Translations under genes and position numbers: made by a program
In this document: piece after piece, positions 1-12,032 of the stretch
How the letters are laid out: each line of letters begins with the position of its first letter
Numbering within the stretch: the stretch's first letter is position 1
Notes under the pieces: model-generated
Told to the model about the DNA's origin: nothing
Seen by the model: only the letters and a program-made list of their open reading frames with translations
Databases searched by the model: none
NCBI GenBank assembly: GCA_039881145.1
Contig: JAYKKI010000077.1
Location: forward strand, 808,501 to 872,500
From: Druceiella hillmani
Taxonomy: Eukaryota > Arthropoda > Insecta > Lepidoptera > Hepialidae
Length of the DNA stretch: 64,000 bases
Direction: 5' to 3'

Positions 1-3000
1 TTATTTCGTATTTTTGGCTCTTCAATTTCAAAAATAATGACTGAGGGTGCAATTATTTTAATTGCCTGTTTTAAGTCTTAAGTTAAAATATGTCAGGCTT
101 AAAATTAAAAGAAAGCAATTTGGGATCTGTAAACAAAGCTTTTTCATGACCCCACGTAACATCGTTTTAAATTTCAACTCCCCGGTTTAAACTCATTTTG
201 AGTAAAAAATAAAAATATTTCTAAAATTATTATAAAAAATAGGCGAAATAGATGCAACCAAGAAAATTCAGCAAATGTGCTAACTTTCAAGTTGCCAGCA
301 TTAGTAGTTGGTAAGAAAAAAAGAATCCGTCACATACGGGCAAACACTGTAGTTTCACCTCGAGGGTTCAGTTTTCATCTCTCAGGATACGAAACCCAAA
401 TAGGATTAAGTTTTCAGATAAAAAACCTATTTATTATTCAAGGACTCCATGGAATAAGACAACATACACATGTAAGTAATCTCCTACTGCCTACCGAATC
501 ACACGTATTATAAAAAAATAATGTCGCATATTTTAAATTAGAGTTATTGGTACTAAACTGAAAAACGAATTAGTAACATAGTTAGCTAAGTAACTAACTT
601 AGGTTTATGAAGTGTTTAGGTAAGAAACAGACGTACAAAATATATGTACGTATAATAATCGTGATAAATACAACCGCATGCAAATAAATGTTCATAAATT
701 AGTACTTTATGATTGGTAACTTAAAATTAGATAATTAAGTACATTAAAAGACAATAAAAATGACTCTATTCAAGACTCGATACAATCAGCTAGATGACAG
801 TAAATGAACACGTAACATCATTTTCGTTACACTAAATAAGAGATGCATTACTTTTCGCAATGAAATTGTCATTAGAGACAATTATTTAATTTACATACAT
901 TCTGTAAATAAAAGGGCATTTATTTAGGAATGAAAAATAAAAAAATATCAAAAAAGGACTAAAGTTAAATATAACATTCAAGGTTAAGGTCATATTACTT
1001 ATTATAAATTAAGTTTTATTATTTGGGATAAATGTTAGGCAATATTACATAGTTTTGACTTATTAATGTGTTAAAGCATATTAAATTTATGTTACGCTTA
1101 ACTTTTTATTGAGTGTTGTTCAGTTTATACAATTTTTAGTTATGAACAACAATAGCATAGCTTTTATGATGGACAATAAAATGTAAGTCCCATATTTTTT
1201 TAACACAATTTTTTTTGATTTAGAAATCAGCATAGGATTGAATTAAAACAGGCTTCAAATATTTTCCTCTCTTGTTCAATTCAAGAGAAATTGGCTGAAA
1301 ATCTCATCTGGAATTGATGTCTAATCTAATTTCATTTTGTAGAAACGTCACGTGAAACGTTTTTAAGAACATTTTACTAGTTACAGATGAATATTACCTA
1401 AATGTATCCCGATAGTAGGCTTTATTTTAGGTTATCACAATATGAAACACTTCCCATAAAATGTTCAAGAAAATTGATTTATAATATTATAAATTATTTG
1501 AAAAAGACATTTTAAGTGGAGGCTAATCAAAGTTTATACCTCAGAAGGAGAAAATAGGAAACCTTGTAGGATCAATTTGTTGTTCGTCTCTCTGTCTATT
1601 AAGGATATTTTTTCAGAAGTAGCCAAAGATTTCTAGTCGAAATTAATATCAAACGTTAAAGTCTGTAGCCTCATATCTCTGTACAAAAACAATTCGATGC
1701 AATAGAAAGTTTCTAATATAATTTATTTTAACGCCGACTCACTCGTCAAAACTGTTAACGCTAACTCCCATTTAGCTGTAATTCTTAAAATCGATATGAA
1801 AGAATGTCTTAAAGGATATTTAACGAGAAAATTCAGAAAATTAATATTATATTATACTTGTTAAATTTAAAATAATTTTTGATACCATTAACGTACGTCT
1901 CTCCATTTATCCTGTATTCCCATTTATCCGTCTGTGAGACCTGATTTTAGAAACTAGAAACTTAAGTAGTCATGAAACTCTTTGACCCCTATAAACCTCA
2001 TTAGTTAACATTAAAATACATGTAAGTGAAAATTTTAGAGTGCCAAATAAAAAACCAAATTTTTTTAAAATTTCGTGTACCTAGTCGTAAGGCAATTTTA
2101 AGACCTTTGGAATATTTATTTATATAGAATTTTATAACAAACTTCTCTCGAGATATCACTTTAAGCTTCCACAAGAAATATACGTTCAAAACCAAAATTA
2201 TTAAAAAAACTATATACTTTTAAAAATTTACACGAAGGTTACATTCAAACTACAGCGATGCCTCTAAATGAACTAATTTATGAATTTCTAGCGATGTCCA
2301 TTATATTTTTACTCATCTCAAATATCTACAGGGGGCAATGTATTTAGAGAGGGATTCCACTTATCTTAATCCCTGTCATGACCAGACTAAGCGCAAACGA
2401 AACTGGTGATAAGGGTAATATGTATGGTTATGAAAGACCTGTAACATCGAATTTTCTTTAATCATCCAAGTAACAGTATGAAAATTAACTCTAATAAATG
2501 TAGTGCATTGAATTTTTCTTTTTTTCACAAGTACACATAATTGATGCTTACCAATCTTATGAGAAATAAAATTTAAAAATGTCTAAAGGATAGTTTTGGT
2601 AAATAAAGGATTTTCTAAAACTAAGTAGGGGTTTAGGCAATTAATGAGTTATATAAAGAAAAATAACTTGTGGTCAGTTTATAAATTTGTTAGATCTCAC
2701 AAGACATTTGTTACTGCATTTATTTGCTCGTTTCTATTAATTACTGTATGTATTGAATCGTTTCTGTTATTCTAGTATTTACTGAAGATTAACCAAATAA
2801 TTAAAATAGGAACACTTAACTGGAACCGTTAGGGTACGGTATCGTTTTCGAACATATAGAATTTCCGAAATAATGTCACTTTTGTATTTTTTTGGAATCG
2901 GTGCCAAGTCGATGCTTCTCTTTTTTTATATTCATATACACCCATATGCGGATAAGTGCTACATTTCACTTGACATCTAGGCCAAACATGTCTGGCGCTA

Positions 3001-3300
3001 GCAGTATATTGCATATTTATTTACATTCGGAGACGACATTGTACCGCATAAATTTTAACTAAGGTTATGTGTTGGTTTCGTTATTTTATATTTCTTAGTT
3101 CGCTTATTATTTGAAGGAGATTCGAAGAGTGTTTGTTTTCTAACATATAATTTTTTTATATTATTTTTTTTTTTTAAACCTGTTGTATGCTAGATAACCC
3201 AGAACATTATGAAATTACGAGGAACTCAACAATATCAAATAAATTGAAATTAAAATATAACTGCGATATTTAATGAAAATAAATATATCCATAGACACCT
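1..3300. other. AT-rich intergenic stretch, no gene seen
   Basis: No open frame here resembles a known protein on either strand. The short frames at 277-513, 2001-2195 and 2829-3014 have no recognisable motif and the base composition of the surrounding AT-rich DNA. I see no RNA gene or long repeat. Confidence 0.6.
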
Positions 3301-3327
3301 GCATACGTGCTTGTCCAACACACGCGC

Positions 3328-3332
3328 ATATA

Positions 3333-3381
<49 letters not shown>
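3328..3381. repeat. (TA)n microsatellite
   Basis: A run of alternating T and A of about 50 bases, interrupted once by a TG near its start. The short frame across it is only an artefact of the repeat. Confidence 0.95.
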
Positions 3382-3383
<2 letters not shown>

Positions 3384-3750
3384 CTCATATATATCTTTTA
3401 AATCGTAATAGAGCACCTGTGTTGTATATTGCTGACGAATTCGATGGTGTACTTTTATTTTCATGCTTAAATTCTAACCAAATATGTTCATGGAACAACA
3501 TTAGGGTTACATTCTTCGAAATAAAGGGTCATCCAAATTAATATATAAATGCCGAAGATATGAGGTAACACGTATTTAAAAAGAATACAGTCTAATTAGG
3601 AACCTCCTTTTTTGAGATCAATTAAAAAATTAGTACATTTCAGATTTAAATACATTGTGGTTATAATTTTTTCTAATTGTCCGCTTATCACTAAACTTTT
3701 ATAATAAGAATATAAGAACTTGGCAAGTATCGGTACTATATTTTCATAGC

Positions 3751-3753
<3 letters not shown>

Positions 3754-3836
<83 letters not shown>
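3754..3836. repeat. (TA)n microsatellite
   Basis: About 80 bases of uninterrupted TA dinucleotides, the second of a pair within 450 bases. Confidence 0.95.
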
Positions 3837-3839
<3 letters not shown>

Positions 3840-4254
3840 GTAAGGGATGTAACCCTTACTAAATCAAATTTAATTTAATATTTCATTTGAATTTAAAAGT
3901 TTAGGATATGTATAAAGTGTCATTTATTCATTTTTTTGGAAGCAATATTGCAGTATAAACATTCCGTTTACCAAGAATGAACATAACTGAACAATGCCGC
4001 ATGGTAATCAAGTTATATTGTTAAGAAACTAAAATGAATTATAAAGTTTATACTCAATCATATATTAAACAATTCTTATTTTATTTGATAAAACACTGAT
4101 TATTTACTTATTACTAAATAAAAAACATTCAATTTTAACTAAATGTAACGTTTATATGTTTACTTTGTTCAAAGCTGTTAACAATTAAACATTAGTTTAA
4201 TTATTTTCCATTATTACGCAATTTGAATATTAAAATTCTAGAGTGCGCTGTACA

Positions 4255-4325
4255 ACTTTTTAGGGTACCATACCTTAAACGGATAAAAAAGTGGATCTCT
4301 TAAAAATCAGTTATGTCCGGCTCTT
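4255..4325 (-). repeat. Dispersed repeat, fragment of the GGGTTCCG-type 3' end
   Basis: Read on the minus strand, the stretch ends with a degenerate 'ggtatggtaccctaaaa' block. This resembles the 3' terminal block (a 'ttcggaactctaaaaa'-like string) of the dispersed repeat seen on the plus strand near 58500-58612. That terminal block is widespread in insect repeats. The assignment rests on recall of the motif and on the in-window second copy. Confidence 0.45.
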
Positions 4326-4944
4326 AAAGCCATTTTTCTTAGAAATTGTTGGACGTAGAAACTTGAAACTTGAAATTACATTTATTTCAATAGCTGTCGT
4401 TCAAAAATAATTACATAGAAATTTAATAGGACAAAATTGAAATAATCTATTTTTGAATCAGATATCTCTTCTAGTTTATCGATTAAAAGAGCTAAATTAC
4501 GAGAATTCTAAAACAATTTCTCTTAATTTGTTATTGGTTCAAAATTTACTAAAGGTAAAATTATTAAAAAAAACAATTTACTTAAAGTTTATTTTTGCGA
4601 TAAACTTTCTGTAAAGTGATAGTAAATTCGTATGGTGAAAATGATGTTAAAATTTATAAAAAGTGTAACAAAAATACTACGAACCAATAAATATTTACGT
4701 GTCAATTGTGTGCGGAATTCTCGTAACGTATGTTCTACCCGTACTTGAGACACGTGTTTGCCTAAAATTGAGCCTAGCTTAATAGAACGTACAAGACAAA
4801 AAGCCCATTGATAATTTTTAAGTAAGTTGCAGGTTCTTAACTGCTTTCGATCTGCTTTTAAATAACCAAAATAAACGGCACAATAATGTTATTAAGTCGG
4901 CCTCTTATAATAAATGCTTATCTCTTGGTTTCCCGACGGTGTAA

Positions 4945-5155
4945 TATATTTATTTATTTATATACTTTAATGTATGCAACTAATACATATTGCTGAGTTA
5001 TTTGTACGAAAGCAATCTCTTATAGGCAACTAGAACATCAGTCCAGCTCAGGTCGGGCCATGAGCGGTCGGGAATCGAACCCGGGTTGCCGCGTTGCGCC
5101 GAGCCGTCAAAGGTAATACGCCTTACGATCAACAAAATACACCACGGTCACATTA
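4945..5155 (-). repeat. tRNA-derived SINE, copy 1
   Basis: On the minus strand the element runs from a tRNA-like head to a 3' body ending in an (ATAA)n tail. The RNA polymerase III B box GGTTCGATTCC is perfect (complement of 5071-5081). Two further copies with the same head, the same middle (a 'gagctggact'-like block, then 'agagattgct') and the same 3' segment ('atatgtatt', then 'acattaaagta') occur near 36.0 and 45.5 kb. All three lie in the same orientation. No intact tRNA cloverleaf is expected or claimed. Confidence 0.8.
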
Positions 5156-6923
5156 AATTGGGATTGTCTAATAAATTTTAAACTGTAACTCGTTTCATGG
5201 AAAAAAATACATTCAACGCCAAATACCACCGAAAAAATCAACGAGTATACGTATATACACCGTGTGTGTATTTATTATGTATGGCCTGTATCGCTGTATC
5301 TACTACGCAAGAAAATATACCTAAAAATATGATGATATTAAAAAAAAATTGACTAGTGATATTCAAACGGCGCAATGTCTGGTGAATAACTTGTACATAC
5401 CAGCGGAACCCAGCATTATGCGTAGGTCTAGTGTTATCATAGAGAAAATAAACTCGGCGCAGTTATCTACTTAGGTTGTCAACTAGTCTATCTACATGCT
5501 GATAGTAAACTTTTGTACTCACCTTAAATTGCTCCCGAAAGATTTCCCAATGAATAACGTTCTTCACGTACTGCCCAAATACGTGTCAAAAATATCTAAT
5601 CTTATTTTTTTTCGAACTTGTGGTTCGAACGATATACCATAGCTAGTAAGGTATAATATATTTCCACAAAATAGACATACGGCTACTAGTCCAATCTCCT
5701 TGACCAACCATACACATTCTTAAGACCATTGTCATCGACCTTCAATTAGCAAGTAGAGGCGCTGCGACTTAATTTGTAACGAGATTGGATGAAGTTAAGA
5801 TGCTGCTGCTCTCTTAAAGGCTCACCCATTAGGCACGTGTTAAACATTAAAAAACCTTAGAAAAAAATCTTTTCATCCTGACTGATAACAACCACTGTTT
5901 GCCAATGAAGGTACACGCGCAATTTTTCAATAGGAAGGGAATGTGGTAATTGTTATTGTTACATTAAAGACAACGTGTTCATGATATATTTAGCGCCAGT
6001 AGCTGCATATACTTCCCCACTCACGGCTTTTGATTTTATTGAAATAATATTATAAAATTGAAAATTGAACATTGTTTACAATGTAAAATAAATGATTTTA
6101 TTGAAATAATATTATAAAATTGAAAATTAAACATTGTTTTGCACTAAGTGGCTTTCAGAATAATTAACTTGGAATAAAAAGAGTAGGGGGGTGGGGTGGC
6201 TGTGTTATTCATATGATATGGGCAATTCGACCTCTTATTCAATTTATTTATGGTCCGTTAAATAAGATTTCTCAGTCCTATTGACGTTTGATTAGCTACT
6301 TGTTAATAGCCACGTTCAAATAACACAGAAATTTCACTTATATTACAATAACCCAATACGTAAATTTTGTCATTTTTCTTATTACTAGGATTGAATTCCA
6401 TTGTCGAAAGAAAAAAAAGATAGGATTACCAACGTCAGTCCATTGGTCTGCCTGTTACAGCAGCTTTCATCGAGAACTGTTTGAGAGAGTCACTTACAAT
6501 TTATATTATTGATAAGGCGTAAAGACTCGCATACATTTCGCTAGTTTACACTCAATATATTTATAAAAACACTTAAGAAGGTGTAAACAGAATCATGGAT
6601 TTTTACTAATTACACATCCCCCTCCCACTCTTGATGTTATCAAAGTAGAAAATATCAAAAGAAATTAAGTAAACTTCCATCGTATTACCATTTGATGGGA
6701 GACACAATAAGGGGGTAATGCATTAAACTTATTTACCTATAACGACGTGTGTGATAGTATGATTAAATATACACAAATACATAAGTTGATATAAACGTAA
6801 CAACCTTGAAGCCAGAGCGATTACCTTGCAGTAGGCCTCAGTCAGGCACTAAAGCAATAAACTAAATATTCCTTATCGGAAAGCATTTTTATACGGACCC
6901 ACTCTTTAAACTTTCCTCCATTA
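5156..6923. other. Intergenic stretch upstream of gustatory receptor A
   Basis: No recognisable coding sequence was found, apart from the short duplicated block reported separately at 6031-6140. The last few hundred bases before 6924 presumably hold the promoter or 5' end of the receptor gene, but I see no convincing core promoter. Confidence 0.5.
6031..6140. repeat. Tandem duplication, 62-bp period
   Basis: A block of about 47 bases beginning tgattttattgaaataat at 6031 is repeated almost perfectly at 6093. The visible difference is a G to A change near the end of the block. Confidence 0.9.
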
Positions 6924-7679
6924 ATGTTAAATATAGATTTGGAGAAAACCTTGGAATGTTTCGATGTTATTGAAGGATTTTTTGGACTGTTTAGAGTATC
7001 TTCTAAAACAATCCGTCAACATTATTGGCGGATCTGGTTTCAAAGAACGTACGGTGCAGGTCTAACATTTCTTCTCTTCTACAGTGTCTTGAATATTGCG
7101 AACGAAAGCTACTATTTGCGACGCGTTTATTATTTCATGTTCGTTTCTCTATTTATCTGGTTACAAATTACAAATTTTTGGTGTCAAAAGAAAACAAAAC
7201 TTTGTATAACGAATCTTTTCAATATAATAGACGGTCATATCGATATTCGGATTGTAAACAGAATTCTCCTGAAGACAAAATTTTACAGTTGTACTGGTAT
7301 CGGAATATTTTTAGCATTGAACCTCGTGTATTTGTGCATAGATTGTTTTGTGTGTTCCGATAATTGCTATGGTCTATTTTTTTTTATTCCTGAAATTTTA
7401 TCTATTTTGGAATCAATTTATTTTTCAATATTTCTCTACTGCATTTCATCGAGACTTAATATCGTTAACGGATATTTGAATCATTTCCTGCGTGAAATAA
7501 AAAGTCGTAATACGAATCTTGTAAGAGCAGCAGATGTTGAACTTAAACAAACTTTGTTAATCATTCTGCATGACTTCGGTGAAGAAGAAATATTGGAACT
7601 TGATTATATCAAATTATATTATATCTACACGGGGCTTATTGACGTCTGCCATTTAATAAAAGATGCTTTTGGAGTTCAG
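6924..7679 (+). CDS. Gustatory receptor A, exon 1
   Basis: An open frame of 252 codons starts at ATG 6924 and ends at a CAG|GTAATA donor in phase 0. It holds four hydrophobic segments and ends in a D-C-H-L-I-K-D-A-F-G-V-Q motif. The parallel ends in the paralogues are K-V-F-K-I-Q (C) and E-V-F-H-M-Q (D), both at the same splice position. Confidence 0.85.
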
Positions 7680-7691
7680 GTAATATATTAA

Positions 7692-9360
7692 TATATTAAC
7701 CATTTATGTGAAATTATATTTTTATTATTTTGTGTTCACTACCAGAACAGATTAACATTATATTAAACCATCTAACAGAGAAAATTAAAACCAAAATTAA
7801 ATTATTTGTACTTATTTTTTATAAAACCGACCCTCATTAAACTAACATTCATCAACACCTGTATAATCAGTGGGTATGTGCTATTCACGACAATAATTAT
7901 CAAAATTTGTTCACATCACCTTAAATTTGCAATAGCGTTTTCATCTTGCTTTGTTTAGTTCGATAGTTTTACTTGTTATTGCTTCCTCTACGTTGTATTT
8001 CTTAACATGGAGTAACTCCAATTTACTTGAAACTTTTGTATCCCTCAATAATGAAAAATATTATATTTCATGAATAAGACAACAATTGTGCTAATTATTC
8101 CAGCACTTCGGAGATATCCCATTTGATTATTATATTTTCATTTTATGTCTGTGAAAGGATGTGTTGCGATCGTGCCTATTCTCATTTATTATTGTTCCTA
8201 GAATATTATATTCCATATACATAGTGTTATGTATCTAATGATTGTCAATATGGATAGGAGTTTTTATTCGTACAATTAATTGTTAACGTGCACACCAGAT
8301 ATTGCGGCTTACATTTAATGTCAAAACCTCGTTATTTAATATTTACTCTCTAAATGTGGATTCGTTGCATTTCTCATATTTTATTAAATGTTAATGGAGA
8401 TATTGAAATATTTGCTATTGTGTTTGTGTAATTATTTTCTTTTTAAATTTCTCGTTCTTGTTTTTCGTTTGTAGTAATATTAACAGTAGTCTATTATCAT
8501 TTCATATGTAGTGCCATTGTCTAGATGGAAAAAGGAATTCTATATTTGGTCTTAATTTACGTAACCGTTTCTTGTTATTAAATAATTATATCCCAAGCAC
8601 TCCCACTTCGCAGTAAACTATATTTACTTAGACCAGGCACTGGTTACAAAATTTTAACTACAAAAAATAATTACTGATTATAATTTACCTTTAATAAGAC
8701 AAATAAGAAATAACCCGGTATAAGGATTTTTCTTTATCTTCTATTCAAAAAGACAATAACGGTCAGCGTCTTAAATTTTTCAACACCAAGGAATACAATA
8801 TAATGATACTCTTATAAAATTTGGTAATTTGCCAAAGCTCAAGAGCAACTAAACGAGAATATGAACTCCTCAAGTGCTTTTGAATGAACTGGGCTTAACC
8901 CTTTGTGTTTCTTGGTATCTTCCACCAAATAAAATATTGCTAGAATTAAGATTATCGATAGTGAACTCTTATCGATTTACAATATGACGACTGAATCCAT
9001 TATTTTGTTGGCATATGAATAGATCATTTTAATGTTTTTATTTAGCTTCAATGTTAAAATATATTTGGCGAACTTGTTGTTACATGAACGATACCTTTCA
9101 TTCGAGCAAAGCACGAGTCGCTCTGAAATATCTGAAAATATCTAAAATATTTTTTTAATAACCTTTCACCTAATTGTTTGAACAAATAAATTATTGTAGA
9201 ATTTTGCTAATACAGACACTATTAAAAAAATTGCTTTATTCACCTCATCAACAATTAACCGCAATAAATTACATGCGGAACAAAATTTGAAACAAAGTTT
9301 TTGTACAGATGATTATTAATTGCATGTATATATGTAAAATGGCCTAATTGTTAACTTTTT
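7692..9360 (+). other. First intron of gustatory receptor A
   Basis: AT-rich sequence between the donor at 7680 and the acceptor at 9370-9371, the longest intron of this locus. No gene or mobile element is recognised inside it. Confidence 0.6.
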
Positions 9361-9371
9361 TACAATTTCAG

Positions 9372-9446
9372 ATTGCCGTAGCTTTTTTCAATTTATTTTT
9401 GACAACTTTAAACCTTGTACACGAATCATTGGTTCTTGTTAAGAAA
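9372..9446 (+). CDS. Gustatory receptor A, exon 2
   Basis: Twenty-five codons between a pyrimidine-rich TTTCAG acceptor and an AAA|GTAAGA donor, phase 0 at both ends. The peptide starts IAVAFFNLFLTTLNLVHES and is hydrophobic, matching the 26-codon exon 2 of genes C, D and F. Confidence 0.75.
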
Positions 9447-9609
9447 GTAAGAATTTCTAAATTTTACATTAATTCACTACATTAAAAACAAAATTATCTA
9501 AATCGTAGGATGTTTTAGGAATTTGTTTACTTTAAATACTTACTTGAGAGTTTAATGTATTTTTTTTTGTTACAAATAATATTTATTTACCTTGCTTTAC
9601 TGTTTACAG

Positions 9610-9790
9610 ATACGTTTATACGAGTGGCTATATGTGGGTGTTTGGCTTTTCCATTTGTGTGTAATATTATTATTTATTTGCTTGGGCTGCGAAAGAATAC
9701 ATAAGGAAGTTGCAGATGCTAAACTCTTATTATCGAATAAGAGTTTAGCATCTGCAACAATATAATTGTTGTATCGTTGTGAAGATAAGG
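9610..9790 (+). pseudogene. Gustatory receptor A, exon 3 with internal stop
   Basis: From the TTTACAG acceptor the frame reads a hydrophobic helix and then CERIHKEVADAKLLL, parallel to YEKMYLQIETAKSVL in gene C. It then enters the inverted duplication and meets TAA at 9763-9765. After the stop the same frame continues as LLYRCEDK plus one base, to an AAGG|GTAAAC donor in phase 1, as required by exon 4. The length of 181 nt equals the family's 154 plus 27. Confidence 0.7.
9709..9758. repeat. Perfect inverted repeat inside a receptor exon
   Basis: Arms of 22 bases, beginning gttgcagatgctaaactc and its exact complement, flank a 6-base loop (tatcga). The left arm is receptor coding sequence (EVADAKLL). 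The right arm is its inverted copy. Confidence 0.97.
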
Positions 9791-9982
9791 GTAAACTTTT
9801 TAATGTTCTTTTTACAAACAGTGTCAATAAACGCTATAAATCTTACACTGTACTGTTTAATTGCATGAGAAGCGATTATGAATGAATAACTTAATTTCTG
9901 AGACAGAAAAGCTAATAGTTAATCGTATAGTCATTTGGGAACCAAATTTCTGAAAAACTGTATTACTTAAAGTGTATCGTTG

Positions 9983-10182
9983 TGATACGTGCGTGTCTGT
10001 GTGCGTGTGTGTGTGTATGCGTATGTGCATGTGTGTGTGCGCGTGCGTGTGCGTGCGCGTTTGGGTGCGCGTGTGCGTGTGCGTACGTGTGTTATGCGTA
10101 TGTGCGTGTGCGTGTTTGTGCGTGTGTAGACGTGCGTGCGTGCCTCTGTGTGTGTGTGTATGTGTGTGAGTGTAAGTCTGTT

Positions 10183-10234
<52 letters not shown>

Positions 10235-10251
10235 TGTATGTGTGTGTGTGT
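9983..10251. repeat. (GT)n-rich microsatellite in intron 3 of receptor A
   Basis: About 270 bases of GT dinucleotides with many GC, TA and GA interruptions, ending in a clean GT run at about 10186-10232. The open frames on both strands (Cys/Val-rich or Thr/His-rich) are artefacts of the dinucleotide repeat. Confidence 0.95.
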
Positions 10252-10332
10252 ATCCATCCCATTTAAACACAACATTTAAATTACATTGATCATTCAGGTA
10301 TATTACTAAACGTTAATTGTATCTGTTTCCAG

Positions 10333-10499
10333 TTCAGCGTCAGAACATGGAGAACCTGTACGACCTGCTTGAAGAAAGGGAAATTGACAAAATCACGGCA
10401 TTCGATGTGTTCGATTTGCGTGCTTCGATAGTACTCGCCTTTGGCAATGTACTTACAAATTATGTAATTGTGTTGTTACAATTTTTAAATTTCCTGTGA
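10333..10499 (+). CDS. Gustatory receptor A, last exon
   Basis: A TTTCCAG acceptor opens a frame that needs one base from exon 3 (phase 1). It encodes about 54 residues and a TGA stop at 10497-10499. The peptide holds DVFDLRASIVLAFGNVL followed by TNYVIVLLQF, the position of the family's helix 7 signature. A possible AATAAA lies near 10673. Confidence 0.85.
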
Positions 10500-11455
10500 T
10501 TCAAGTTGTAATTTAAATAAGAATTTAAGAAATCCATAGTTTGCTGGACTTGTTGTGGTAAATGTTTAAATCTTACTTTTAAATCCTAAACTTTTACGCT
10601 GTTAGTAAGAAAAAATTCTAAAACATAAGTTATACTACCCTTTTTTTTAATACTTGTTAAATAGAATTTGATAAATAAAAGAATTTTTAATACTTGAAAA
10701 CGAAACACGATAAACAGAAGATTTTGTCTATGATTGTAAGTACAAAAGACAATTGTTACATTAGTCATCAGTATCAATAAATAATAGCATTACTTGAGTT
10801 TTATTTAATTTAAAAATATTAATCAACATATATGGCTCCTTGTGCGGCTATACGCATTAAATTAAATAGTAATTCTCCTCGATAGTTTCAATTATACGAA
10901 TAGAATTGTCACCGTTTTTTTACAACCGTTTTCTTGTAATAATTATAAACAAAACCGAATTGCAAAAACTGATGTTCTATTGCCGAAATGTCAGTCTTTA
11001 TAGGTTATACCAAAGTTAAACTTAGACCGAAGTTAAAATAATGTTTGAAAAATTAAATTATGATGTATTCACGTACTGCGTTTATCAGTAGCGTTTTTAT
11101 ATGTACTCTGTTCATGCAAGACATAACTTTCTATTTCAATTTTATTAGTAACAGTGTTAAAATATTAAAAATTGTAGCACAGATTTTGATTGAGTGTGCC
11201 TCACTCTCACTCGGTTTGCCTTACAATGAACCAAACTGTCAACGAATAAACATTAAGACTACAATCTTAATTAAGACTCTTTCCCAAATTAGCATATTTC
11301 TACAAATGATTTGTTATTGTATTTTTAATGGGTGCCTTGTTTATACGTTTGGTCTCAAAGTATACTTGCATGTAGCAAAAGTAAAATTTTTAAGAAAAAT
11401 ATTAATATACTTTTGATTTATCAATTCCTTATTGAGTTTTAATACGAAAACTACA
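10500..11455. other. Intergenic stretch with one unrecognised hydrophobic frame
   Basis: An open frame of 118 codons at 11060-11416 on the plus strand is rich in Ile, Leu and Phe, with three or four hydrophobic runs. I recognise no family signature in it. In AT-rich DNA such frames can arise by chance, so it is not called as a gene. Confidence 0.4.
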
Positions 11456-11457
11456 TA

Positions 11458-11458
11458 C

Positions 11459-11521
<63 letters not shown>
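11458..11521. repeat. (TA)n microsatellite
   Basis: About 60 bases of uninterrupted AT dinucleotides directly upstream of the non-LTR retrotransposon relic. Confidence 0.95.
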
Positions 11522-11526
<5 letters not shown>

Positions 11527-11589
11527 AACTGTATATGTGTAAATGTATATTTAACACATACAATTTTATCTATATAAGCTATTGGCCTC

Positions 11590-11940
11590 ATGTCTCGAAG
11601 AACGCATCTATACTTTCATAGAAAAATACCAGAGCAGACAAGATTCAAAAAAAGTTTTTCGACTGGAGAGCACATACACGTACTTGAACAAATCATAGAG
11701 AAATACGAAGATCGAAAACATTCTCTCTACCTGGCATTTATCGACTACGCCAAAGTTTTAGACCCAATATCTGACAGTAGTATGTGAAAGGTTCTGCAAA
11801 ATATCACTATAAATAATTAAACTCATATATGACATATGTAATGAAAAAGTTAAAATGGAGTTAAATTAGATAGGAAAGTCTCAGCAATAGACATAGGCAG
11901 AAGCGTGAGGCAGGGTGATCCTTTATACCCAGCCATATAT
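11590..11940 (+). mobile_element. Decayed non-LTR retrotransposon reverse transcriptase fragment
   Basis: The frame at 11590-11787 contains IPEQTRFKKSFSTGEHIHVL and then SLYLAFIDYAKVLDPI. These are the classic fingers and motif A region of non-LTR reverse transcriptases, where an aspartate-containing FIDYxKAFD block is usual. Downstream, after frame disruptions, 11875-11935 reads SAIDIGRSVRQGDPLYP, matching the RQGDPLSP block. The catalytic YxDD box is not seen and the region runs into a TA microsatellite. This is a dead relic of an LINE-type element; the clade cannot be fixed from this fragment. Confidence 0.8.

Positions 11941-12001
<61 letters not shown>
11940..12001. repeat. (CA)/(TA)n microsatellite
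   Basis: A short ACACAC run passes into about 50 bases of TA dinucleotides, located exactly where the reverse-transcriptase relic stops. Confidence 0.95.
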
Positions 12002-12002
<1 letters not shown>

Positions 12003-12032
12003 CAGTGAACCAGAGTATTATTATGAGACTTA

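Larger units (their letters stand above)
6924..10499 (+). pseudogene. Gustatory receptor locus A, four exons, one in-frame stop
   Basis: This is an insect gustatory receptor of the seven-helix cation-channel family, expected in the membrane of chemosensory neurons. Exons are 6924-7679, 9372-9446, 9610-9790 and 10333-10499, with canonical GT/AG borders and intron phases 0, 0 and 1, the same as loci C and D. Exon 1 encodes 252 residues, with hydrophobic segments near residues 44-59, 69-86, 122-142 and 149-175. The last exon ends with TNYVIVLLQF, a variant of the family's C-terminal TYhhhhhQF signature. Exon 3 is 27 nt longer than the 154-nt exon 3 of genes C, D and F. The excess is caused by a perfect inverted duplication (9709-9758) and includes one TAA at 9763-9765. 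Frame and splice phase are otherwise kept, giving about 392 codons. It is therefore a recent pseudogene, or an assembly or polymorphic variant of a live gene. Confidence 0.82.

Noticed and set aside
3311..3541. A 76-codon frame starting in Tyr/Ile repeats
   Set aside because: It begins within the TA microsatellite and continues without any motif.
5040..5110. A tRNA gene suggested by the GGTTCGATTCC box
   Set aside because: No cloverleaf or proper A box and anticodon arm could be built, and the same segment recurs in two more copies with a SINE tail.
7025..7363. A 112-codon plus-strand frame inside receptor A exon 1
   Set aside because: It is a shadow frame of the real receptor exon.
9857..10275. 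Open frames rich in Thr/His or Cys/Val of up to 137 codons on both strands
   Set aside because: They are translations of the (GT)n microsatellite in an intron of receptor A.
11060..11416. A 118-codon hydrophobic frame that could be a membrane protein
   Set aside because: No receptor-type splice sites, signature or paralogue similarity was seen, and AT-rich DNA often gives Ile/Leu/Phe-rich frames.
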